Part shown: positions 24,701-36,700 of the stretch, piece after piece | Layout: each line of letters starts with the position of its first letter | How positions within the stretch are numbered: the first letter of the stretch is position 1 | NCBI GenBank assembly: GCA_004794785.1 | Contig: SJOL01007411.1 | Coordinates: forward strand, 1,587,042-1,651,041 | Origin: Opisthorchis felineus | Lineage: Eukaryota; Platyhelminthes; Trematoda; Opisthorchiida; Opisthorchiidae | Direction: 5' to 3' | DNA: 64,000 bases | Translations under genes and position numbers: made by a program | The notes under the pieces: model-generated | Seen by the model: only the letters and a program-made list of their open reading frames with translations | Databases searched by the model: none | Told to the model about the DNA's origin: nothing

Positions 24701-27700
24701 TTCAGTTCATGTGAAAACCCCATCAGGAAACAAATATTTGTGTAACGATGGATACCACTGATGGAAAAAGCGAGTAGTCTATGGTCAGTGGCTAAGCTCC
24801 GTCTCCGCATCTGATGGAAGGTGAAGTTTATTCGTAATGCACTACTCATAAGGTTGCTGAAAATTCTTCGACAGCCCACGACCGGTTTCGCCCTTCTTGG
24901 GGCTCATCAGGTAGGCGCAGTCCCCGAGTTTCCGTCAACCTTATGTTCTACTTGAGACCAAATTGCACGAAACTAGCGAAATACACTCATTTGCAAACAA
25001 ATTTGGTCTTGCGAGAGACTCACCTGGAACCCAGATGAATCTCTCGTTTGTGTTTCCAGGGTGTTTCCAAGGTGAAGTTTATTGCGGAAATCGCGGGGCC
25101 GCTTTGCAGTCTTCGTTTACTATTGTGTAATAGTTAATGAATATCCAGGAAAGTTCAAGAGGACGCGCGAGAATGTTCAGTTTTAAAGACTATGTGCATA
25201 CGAGATGTTTACTTTCCTGTCTAATGCCTTGTAACTGCTTAGTTGGTGTTTGCTCATAAGTGACTTCGCACCAAGGGACTTTCCCCTTTTCACCTATAAA
25301 TAATGACGATTTGGACTGCTCCTCTTTTCCCGGATGGGTTGAGATTAGTGCTGTGACACAGGTTGCGATACGGGCCGCCATCGAGATAGACGGGAAGAGG
25401 GAGCTGTGCCCAATTGATACAGGAGCAGGGGTGTCACTGAGGGGGAGCGAAGCTGAATGCAAACCCATGTGCGCTAGCCGTCAAGGGCAGTGGGTAGATA
25501 CCGACTGAAAATTGGCGGATTGTCAATGCACTCAATGCGCCTAGCTGAAGCCTAGCTGAGTTCCTGATTGGCCCAGACATACAGCAGGCAATTTTGGGAG
25601 CAGATTTTCCCAACAGCGCAGAGGGTCATACATCAGTAAGTCGCCACATTTTCCACGTTTGCATCCATACCATTCAAAATAAGCTAACTCGTTAGTGGAA
25701 TACATAATCGACCTCTTCATAAAATAAAGCGACAATATCCAGGAACAACAATGACGCACAGACAACAGTCTGTACGAATGGAAATGAATCGTTCGAAGGG
25801 TCAAGGTTGGGAATTGTGAAGCCTGCATACATCCGGTATAATTTCATGGTTGTAAAAATGAGAAGATTCTGAAGATGATTTTTGAAAGACTGTTCGAAAA
25901 TAAGTCTGCGCAATCGAGTGGTGTACAGAACGCATGAAGCGCGTTCGAAGACCATCAGGCTCGCTGCCATCCTAAAACAGTATTAAATCCTACGGTGCAT
26001 ATAAATACTTCTTTGAATGCGTACGGAGCATATTCAGAAAGTCCGCTCCAAAAACATGTGAAGGTTAGTAGTTTCCGGGACTCAAAGAACACCTAGGTGA
26101 AAACGCTCAACTACGATATCGATCTCTTCTTATTGCACTTTTCCTATGTTCTGAGACAATGAAATCGAGGTTGGACAGCCATCTGCGAAGCCTAACCGGA
26201 GGTCATTGTGCGTGAACGGCCCTCATAAGGGGGACCCTCAAAGCTAAGTTGCATTAAACTGGGAAACAATCAGATATGTGAATAAATAGAACCGTTCGAA
26301 GAAGAATATTCAGAATTCAACTCACATATTGCTTAGAGCACGACATAAGCACAAGAAGCAAGCAGTTGACGAAGAGATGTTGTTGCTTGTGTAGCACTGA
26401 TCCACTACCCAACTAAGCAAAAACGGAAGATTCTGGTTCCGATCAAGTAGAAGAACAAGAGTCTCTTCACCCAGTTGTCGGAGTAGCTATAAACAGAAAA
26501 GGACGATTCCCGGTACGACTGATGCGAGAAACTGGGTGAAATTATGCAAAAACCATAGTCAGAAAATTCGCCAGAGACGGGTGAATGGATAATCATTCAT
26601 GGAATTGTACCGCTATCAAGTGTGGACTAAAAATTGGTCTCAAAGCAATCATAAGATAGATAATCTCCACAAACTGTATAAACGAGCAGGGGAGATATGT
26701 AACTCGGAGAAATAACACATAACAGGACATGGATACGAGTTGTGATAATCGGCCCAGAAGGGGTGGCAACTAATGCCTACAGTGCGTAAACATCAGGGAG
26801 GCACACCGGAACAGATTTGATGGAGTTCATAGAAGAAATGATGTTGAGAATGAAGCCATCAGGGAAAACACAACCTTTACTGGGACAAACTTGGGTAGTC
26901 CAAGAGTGGATGTCCGCTTTCTATACTCACGAGCTTCCTCGTGAGTATAGGCTGCGAGAACGACGGAGCCCAACGGAATTCGTATTCCACTCTGTTGAAC
27001 AGCACAATACGCAAGTGAGCTACACCGTATCCATTCATTCTTCCATCCGAATATCTTCCCATTAGATTATTGAAGCACTTTTTGGCTACCAAGTTCGAGT
27101 GTCCTTGCCACAAAATAGTATTTAGCATCCGAATTAACAGTGCGATGCTGTGTGCGTTTGTTAAGCAACAGATTAAACTTCCGATAACCCTTGAAAACGA
27201 CTGAAAGCTAATGCATCCTCTAGGGCTAAGCGGCTAAAGCCCAACACAATGCTTGCTGTCAATTCAATTCGAAAGTGGCCAGACGCGCAGTGCAGAGTGA
27301 ATGTGTGCACTCATCGCAACAAGTAACGGTAATAATTCGACCAGTTCATTTCTGCATGCGAAAGCCTTTGTCGCTCTGGCCTACCAGTTAATGATATCAA
27401 AGCATGTTCATAGGTAAACAGGAGAAATATCATCCACAAACGCATCAAGAAAACAGGTGAAAAACCCCACAGTTGGAACTAACCGCATCCAAACGAAGCT
27501 CTCCGCCGACCAAAGTTGTTCGCGTTTGGATTGCAGATGCCGAACAGCTGGAACTTCTTGTCGACATAAGCGCTGAATATCCGAAAGAAGTATCAACAAC
27601 AGGACAGTGCCACAACCACGGACTCGAATCTAAAATGGGGTCGCGAGCAAGAAGAAGGCGAGAGACCCAACGCAGAATATAACCCGGATGCGGAGCCATC

Positions 27701-30700
27701 GTTTTCTCCCCAGTAGCCGAATGTTCCCCATACAAATCTGTCAGCTCACCAAATAGTGCCTGGTGGTCGTAAATTGGTCCACTACAAATGAGGGCGGCCA
27801 TCGCTTGATTTGCGAACCAGAGGAGGTCGATCCAGAGGCGTTGCTCCCAAATGTCTTGCGTTGCTGCTGCCGACCTTCTGATCATCTGGTCAGTTGCGGT
27901 AATCGTATTGCTCGAAGAATACCCTTGGGAAGTAATGTTGTGCTGCGATCCCGAATGGGCACGGCAACCACTCGCAACACCAGCAGCAGATTCTCCAGTA
28001 GGCAAGAGATTGGCAGAAGACGCTTGCGTCGTCAAAGCTGTGTGCATAGCCGGATCTAGGTTGGATTGACTAGGATCAACGGAGAAGCAGACTGGAACAG
28101 AGGAGTCAGGACCTGTGAAAGGACCACTGCTCACAGGACTCATGCCTAAACTAGAAGTAGTTGATGGTCCTTGTTTGGATAAAGCCGTGCCCGCGGTACC
28201 AAAGACAGATACATCCGAAGAGCCAAGTTCGGAACTGAAAATTTTTACACGATCAGGGTAAATATTAAAAATTGCGAAGTCCTGTGCAAAATTGGCACAC
28301 CAACTGTGGCTACCTGGCCAGTTAGGATAAGTCTGTTTATCGAGAAGCCTGCAAATAGGCAGAATTCTCAAATGGTGTTTACATCTCGCGTGAATAAGCA
28401 GCGGACAACAGCGGAGACCGTAGTGTTTTCCTGAAAAGCCAGGACTTACTGAAAGTACATCGGATCGTAGAACTGCGCAAGAAATGCGGAACGACTGCAT
28501 AGAAACTCATTCATTGTACGTAGCTCAGTGGACTAAGGATGACCGAAAACAGATTCACCAAAATATGATTCAATTTCACACTCTCTAAGTGCTGCCGAAA
28601 CCTTAAGATTTTATGGAATTAATTTCCTTTTGATTGGTATGATGTTTAGGTAGAGTGTTCAAAAATGGCGTTGCTCCGGCAGGATTTTCCTACAGTCATC
28701 AGAACTTCGTCTGCGATAGCCGCATAATAAATAGCGTAACACCAGTAAATAGCGTGTTACGCCAAACTCCTGCTGAGTTAACCACATCTTCGCGTCCTTT
28801 TGAATGTTCACACAACCCGGCAACAAAGTTACCAAGACTCTGATGAAATAAACTGGTAAAGACTCAAAAACCGTGCATGTAGGTTGGACCCTAGCGAATG
28901 CTAACAGGAAAGTCGCTTACGACACAAACGCAGAGTGAAATATGAAGACAGGCAGGAACTTACTGCACGCCCAGCACGTGATCATGGTAGCCACTCCAAT
29001 GTGATATCAAGATAAACAATTGATGACGCATGACGTTCGGCAACAGTTGGGCTCGTTTATCTTCTGAAATTAGAATTGTGAAAACACCATGAGCGTACAC
29101 TCACCGAGCACTGTAGTGACCAAAAACAGGAGAAACATCCATCAGCATCATCAACAGAGACAGCAACACCAGCCTTAACACTGATGCTTCATTGCCGTAC
29201 AATAACAAAGTTTACTTAGTTAAACTGAAAGCATTAGATTGAAAAACACCCGGATAGAGAAGGGTCTGGTGTTAGCCCATCTCAAGTATTGTGAGGCGCA
29301 TACACTTCGGAAATACTTAGTCGGACAACCTACAAACAAATGAATAACACGAACGCCACTGACATCGGTCAGGCGTCATTTCTTCCAAGGTCTTCAGCCA
29401 AGCACAGTTAACGTCACGGGGACACCAACGGGGAAATGGGAAGAACCAAATTCCTTGTAATCACCTTCACATCCTTATACTAAGTCACCCTTTTTCTGCC
29501 TCGGGGTTTACTTCATTCTGAAGGAGACAAGGAGAACAGTACTCGTCTTGGTGGAGGACGATTCAGCGTGCGGAGAACATGGCCGGGCCACCGCAGTCCA
29601 TGGTACAGCATGGTGACTGAACGATCTGCCGCACAAACAAATAGCCGTTTGCTAATTGCCTCATCGTCAATGTCATCCGATACCAGCAATAATTCTAATA
29701 AATCGATGGCGGAAAACCTGAAGACACCTCAGATCATTTGTCGGCACAGACCACGATTAGCAACTACACAACACAGCCTTCACTGTAGGCGCTTCTTTGA
29801 TACCACAAGTGACGCGATTCGCACCTTCAAGATTCGTGCATTAACTTCGTCAGATATAATAATCAGAGCTAACGAGGGATGTAATGTTCTCCACAACCTC
29901 CAGTGATTTTCGCTGAATTGCAAGCGGCATGTTCAAAGACTGCACATTTTGAAGGATGACTGCACTTTATAGATGCATGGCGCATACCGTAAGATGGTAT
30001 GACGGTGGTCAGTTTATTCAACAAGGCTTGTGCTTCGCCTTCGTTTTCAAAGATAAGGATGTTGTCATTTGCGTGCTCCGGTGAAGTTTTAAACACTGGG
30101 ATTTTGAAGACTCTCCTGCGTTCACCTTGTCGTCTTATCGATGAAGAAGTTGAACTAAAGTGGAGAGAGTGCACATCTTTGCCGGACACCATTTATAGTG
30201 GTCAGGCTTTTAGAGAGTACCCCACTACCCAGAGGTATGTGGTTATAGGGACTGCATTACGATAACAAGCTTCTGGGATATCCCCTGTTGAGCAAGTGTA
30301 GTTAAAATTAGTATCGGGTAGGCAGAATCGAGCATAACTTTAAAGTCAAGGAATATCAAGATTGTGGATTGTCAATACATAAGCTGTTGCTCTAACATCT
30401 GATGGATTGTGAACATGTGGCCAATACAACCTATACTCGGCCGAAATCCCGTTCGATTACCAAGGGTGAAGATTTCGGTTGTCGCCGTAAGATAACGAAA
30501 GGTTGGTGACGTCTGAGGCCTTCTTGGGTGCAAATAGGTAGGAAAGACAATGGCTGAGGAATTCGCCGCCGTCCTCAAGCAGAACAGGTGGAAGGTCGCC
30601 GAGACCAGGAGCACGGTTACGCTTGAGTGGACATATACACTAGAGCAGTGTTTAGGCTGAAGAGAGTTCCATATACACAGTTTACGTTTCTACCAAAGTC

Positions 30701-33700
30701 CGGATTGAAAGTAGCAGGTGGCCGATCGAATTGTTGTTCGAAGGATTCTGGTCAATGGTCGAAACGCTCTTTGTTGGATATCAGAGTCACTAAGGCCTTT
30801 GGTAGTTCTACTGGGAAGAAGTTTCCCAAGACCTGTTCAACGAACCACGTTCAACAACCTGAGAAAATTTTCATCAGTTTTCGCTTCTTCCGTTTTCCAG
30901 CCTTCTGGATCAGTTTAGCATGTTTGTCTACGTCGATATTGGCGTCGGATGATGCGACGACTTGTATTCTGGTTGGGAGCAGCCTCCAGCATAACCTCAG
31001 TTCGACCAGGGATGCAATGTCGCGAAGATATCTGTCAGATATCTGTCCGTCGTCTACCCGGTGTGGGAAACTCTTTGAGCATCAAAATGAGACCCTCCAG
31101 TACGGCGTAATGAGTTACAGAAGTGCACAAACCGCCACACTACGACACGATTCAGACCATCCGCGATAGAGCTTCTCTCAATCGGAACATTAACGTCCAC
31201 AGAATAGACGAAATATCATGAGTCGACTATCTTGTACTTCCCACTAAACAAAAAAACTGCAGTTTGGAAAATGGAAACTGCAGAAATCGGATTATTCGTC
31301 AACTACAAATAACATTCATGGGCGGAGACAGCGACAACAAGCATGGTTCAATAGCTGGATAACATGTAGTACAGAGGTTGGTAACCATGACTGTAATCAA
31401 ACTATCTAGAAAAAAGTTCTTCTTTTCGAGAATCAGGGAAACCACCCGAAAGCTGTTTAGGCTATGCTTCTAACTATGGGGAGAAAAGCTGTTAAAACAT
31501 GCGCAAAATAACTATTAGCCTGATATAAGTTGAGAGCGAATGTTAAGACCAAGCACATAGTTGTCATCGATCAAGAACTAAAGTTTTTTCCAAAGAGGAC
31601 CCGGGATGTGCGTCAACTGTCCGCAGCCCATGTAAGAGAACAATGGAGCGAATGGCGACGGCCCAAACTAAGCCGTCTTGTCCACAGAACGGACGTTATT
31701 CCATGCGAAACCGCTGAGGATCAACTCACCGAGGGTAAAAGTGTGCTCTCGAAAACAGAGAGGACAAAACTACACACGACATAGACTCCGCTAAGCCTTT
31801 GTTCACTTTGTCAGACTTTTAACTTCGGTTGCTATAATTGGATAAAAACAAGAAGTGCTAGCAGAAGACGGTCAAGCAACTGAGACGACGGCGCATCAGC
31901 GAACTGTAGACAGTGTTGATAGACACTTGAACGAGGCAGCAAATGAAACTCACTTGGAAGTTGACGGATGACTTCCAGTATAAATATACTGAAGTGCAGT
32001 CGTATTTCAACAAGCACATGGCTCTCAGTAGAAGCCAAACTTGCCAAACTGGTGTTTGAGGTTACGGGGGCAAGAGGAGCTGTGGGAGCTGAATAAGGCG
32101 TGCAGACAGTCGACGCGGTGCCACCAACAACTGCAGGCACTAACAGTGAACCGGTCGAAACAGAACCTGTGGTAGTAGCGGGGATAACCATTGAGCCGGA
32201 ACCAGAGACGACGCATGCGCCGGCTGTGGGATTAATGGCTTGGTCAGCAACGGAATCCAAATAGGTCCGCATTCCATCCAGATAATCCGTCAGTTGAGAA
32301 ACGAGACAGCCTTGGGGAGTGAGTGCATTGGATTCACTAGTGCGAGATAGTCGAGAAAGAATGTTGGTGTAAATTCTTAGTGACAATTATAACCATGGAC
32401 AAAAAGGTGTATGTGGTGCCGAATCAACAAATGGATAGCAGATACCTACAGCAGGTAAACGGAGGAAAATGGGGAAAACGTACGGATAGGCAAACACTCC
32501 ATTCTGGCTCATTAAAGCTAGTACACGAATAAGTGAGGCTCGTAGTCCATCGCGACGTTTTCGACGTCGAACGTTCTCCTGTTTGCGGTCGACGGATTCC
32601 TTGAGTAACGGATTTAGCTCTTCCAGTGCATCTCTACAACAGTGGCAAAAGATGGACACAATGAAACGTAGAGGTCAAAACAGGGATAAAATGCCTTCTA
32701 TGTCTAGACTGCTTAGACGCAAGTGAATTCAAAAAGTAAAACGCTATATAAGTACTTGTTCTCGAGTTTAGACTGCCTCTCAAGAAACTCATAAGGCTCA
32801 CGGTGTAGCCATTCAAAGGCGGGTCTAAGTGGTAAGAATAGAAATCCCCAAGATAAAACATTACTGAAAGCGGAATATCATTGTAAATGCCAAAAAGTAA
32901 GCAAAGTGACAGGGAATGAACAAGACCTAATCAGATAAATAGGTCAGAGGGTTCAATAAATGGATAATTAAAGCTCACTTGAAGGCCGCAGGGCTAATTC
33001 TCCCGAGAGCACCAACGGTTGAATCACGTATTTCTGGCTGCTCACACCGTAGAAGTGGTACAAGTAACCTGACCAGATCACGTGCTGTCTCACGCGTCAC
33101 AGTCGGCGAGGTAAACTTGGTGTCCAGACTATTCGTGGATGTAGGTCTCAAGGGTGTACCAACCTGGCTTGCGGGGATGCCCGAATTCGATTGTGCTGAA
33201 GAAAATCTTGGTTCGGGGGATTCACAGATTGAATTTGACGGCTGACTTGCGCTACATACAGGAACATTCAAGACGAGAAACGATAGTTGTAAAAGAGTAC
33301 GAATGTCAGCAGCAAATACAGTTATTCCCATCCAGAAGAACCACTTAGAAAGATTGAATAAGTTTCACTGATGTTGAAAAAATCCCAGCTGAAGAAGCAA
33401 AAGGTGGCTTCTCGCAAGTTTGGAGGTAGGGTTCCAATTAAGTAGAATAAGTAGGACAAACAAACCCGTTTAAAAAAGGCCGCTGCCTAGCCGTCGCTTT
33501 TCACAGGAAAGCTTCATATAGGTCATGTTGTTGAAATCTTGATAACATGCGTTCACATGCAAAAATTAATCACCAAAGACCAAATTCACTCACCAATCGA
33601 CTTGCTAGGCCCAGATGGCTTCTAATGGTATGACATACCAATGCTCGTTAGGCGCTTGGAATTCAAAATAGCGAGAATTATTTCCCACAATCTCAAGAAT

Positions 33701-36700
33701 AAACTTCACAGGCACTAAATGGAGCAGTGATTGTGGAGAGTTCACGTTTCTGTGGATAGCCTGTTGAGAGGGTTCACCACAAAGACGTAGCAATGACACC
33801 GTTTTGCTTCGTTATGGGAATCAAAATGGTGACTTAATCAGGTACCCCACAAAACAAATTAAGAGGAATGCTCAGTTACACATCTGCATATCAATTTGGT
33901 TTTGACGGGTAACTCACCTGAATCTCTCGCTTATGATGTTCTTAACATTCCAGTACCGACTACTTTACAATTCAGTTTGTTTCTAAGACATGGAAAAAGG
34001 GCTTCGCTTGTTGGGTACATAATTATTAACTAGGGACGACTGGACCACCGACCAAGATACGCACCTCAAATGCATACTTTCTCCCCTCCACACATTCTGC
34101 TCCACGAAAGTGCATAGCACACGTAAACCATGCGAAAGGTATACCGCACTTTAGGGTTCCCCATGGATCGTTCAACCAGGTTATAAAACAAACAGTTAAC
34201 TGATAATATTTCAGTGGGATTACTCTCCAGTCATTACAGAATTTACTAAGGATTATCTGCTCAAACATCAGCACAGATTTTGAACAGCCAGATATCTCTA
34301 AAAAATACAAAGATTCTGTTCATCTTGGACAATTTTCCGAATATCTTCGGCGTTTGTTAATTACGATTGCTGCCCCTGCTTCATCCGGAGACAGTATCAT
34401 ACTTACGTCCACCGAAGACAGTACGACACATGTCGGTGAGTTGGAATGCCCCTCCAAGTTGCTCCACTTTGTTGTAAACCTCATGACGAATTGCAAATCA
34501 AAATCAAGCTATCATTCATTGAAGACAAATAAGCAGACAAAATAGATTACTGAACATGTTGAATCAATTCCAGCTGACAGAAAGTCAGCCAGAAAACGTT
34601 TAGGCAGTATTTGCAGGTCTGTAGTATCCGCACTGTAGTATTTCCATCGTTTATGGTGAAGAGGAATTTGTTTATCAAAAAGTATGAGGGATCATTAGCT
34701 TAAGTCGCTATCTTCAACAACCAATCGCAGTAAGACATGCTGTTACTTGTATCGTTTACTCATATCATCGGCCTGATATAACTCTCGATGAGGGACCAAT
34801 CAAAACAGGACCACTTGGGTGCCCTTCGTGAGCGATTTTTGTTTAAGAACTACTGAACAGCGCTGCGGAACAGACCTGGTATCCAAAGCGTACTGAACAA
34901 ACACGATCGATCCAGATAGTTAAACGACCTATGAGAGTTCACAAGTTTTACGAGCGTGAGAAAAAAGGTCGTGATAAAAGAGCAAAGTGCACTAAAAGCA
35001 TTCCTTTTCGCCTTTCAGGAACCGTGCTGTTGACAAGAATAATAGTAAAATTTTACTGGTTCATTAAATGGTCACGAACAGGCCCAGGAAAAGTATAGTA
35101 CGAGGCACTGACCATAGTGTGTAAGTTGTCAGGTACCTTGAGACCTTTCATGATGAAGAAACAATGACGATAACAGTTGCACTTACGAAGCAGTGAATTG
35201 GGGAGTAGCTCGTGGTGGTGTAAAGTCAACACTAGAGTCGTATCGATTATCACGAGGTTTGGAAACACGCAAACCTGTCGAACTTGGAGCAATGCAACAA
35301 CCGAGGACCGCGTAGTTGTGCCACAAAGGAAACAACTGCTCCCGCTCATTGGTCGGTTTTTTACTTGATGATCGCAATAGGGAGGAGGCTCGGTTCTCAG
35401 CAATTTGGGCACTGTATAGAATAGAGGAGAATGGGATCAATGGCAGAAGAGCACGCACACAAGATGCAGTCACCGAGCATGGAACGGATTTTCATAAAAA
35501 ACACAAGAGAGAAAAGCAGTGAGAGAAACGGAATCACAAAAGCAGATAAAATGTCGAATAAAGAGCAGGAAGGAATTGACTACATGATCACTTCCTGAAT
35601 TAACAGTTGCAACATACCTGGGATCAATCAGCGGGAACAGAGTCGATAGGCGTTGGAAGAGTACATTCCATGCGTATCGTATTGCTTGAGGACTGCATGT
35701 CAACAGGCGTTCAGGACTGCAGGCACACGATAAACACGTACCCCACACATCCCCCAAGAGGATTCGTTCCTGGAAAGGTTGGATAATATAGGCCTGGGTG
35801 TACTGCGCTGACGAATACTGCTGAGGTTGACGTTGAGATGGGCGACGAGCCACGTGAGCTGCAGCAGTAGTTTGGTCTCCGGGTAGAGTGCATGACTGCT
35901 CCGGATTACTGCTTGCCTTGTCTGAATGTGCAAAAATAAAACGCTCAGAGCTGAAACTTTGGGATAGTTGTGGGAAAGGATGACCAGTTGACAGCTGTTC
36001 TAAAAAGCAGGCAACCTTGGATACCAGGTATAAAGGGGCATTGGATGTTCTCTGAAAACACGTAGCCTATTAATCATATCGCGCCAAAGAGGAGCGTCAA
36101 TAGAGTGCAGAATAGCGCAAAACAATAGAGATAATCTCCCCAGTCACACAAAATGGAAAGCTCAAGAAGGCAACTCTTTTTCTTCTGAGTTCTAGTACAT
36201 GTGAACTACTAGTGATCAACTCACATGTACATTGCTGCGGTTGTAACTGTTCGTCCTGTTGACGACCGGTCACTCCTAGGGCACCGGGATGCGATCCGTC
36301 AGTAAACATGCTACACTGACCACAGACAGAATTTCTCGTCAGGGCTTCAGAGGTGTGTTTTTGGTCGTCACGCTCGGTGGCTGATGAGTCACGGGTTGTG
36401 GTTGAGGACAGATTACTGATGGGCATGAGCCCCGAGTGTTGTGGACTGACAAAGCTGGTTGGTATGACTACAGGTGGACAAGGAGGAACTGGAGAGGGTC
36501 CACTAAGCCATACTGGGCTGGATCGCTCGGCAAAGACGGAAAAGTCCAGGCCGTTTGTGTTGGAAAATAGATGCTGCACGAGACAAATACGAAACAGTCA
36601 TCGTTATCATTATCCTCCTCCTCGCCATCATCACCATAGAGTATATTGCCTAGAACTGCACAGAATGATACTGAAAAAAACTAAGGTTGAGCCTAAGAGA

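Noticed and set aside
35316..35522. Plus-strand frame across exon 17
   Set aside because: Antisense shadow of FRY.
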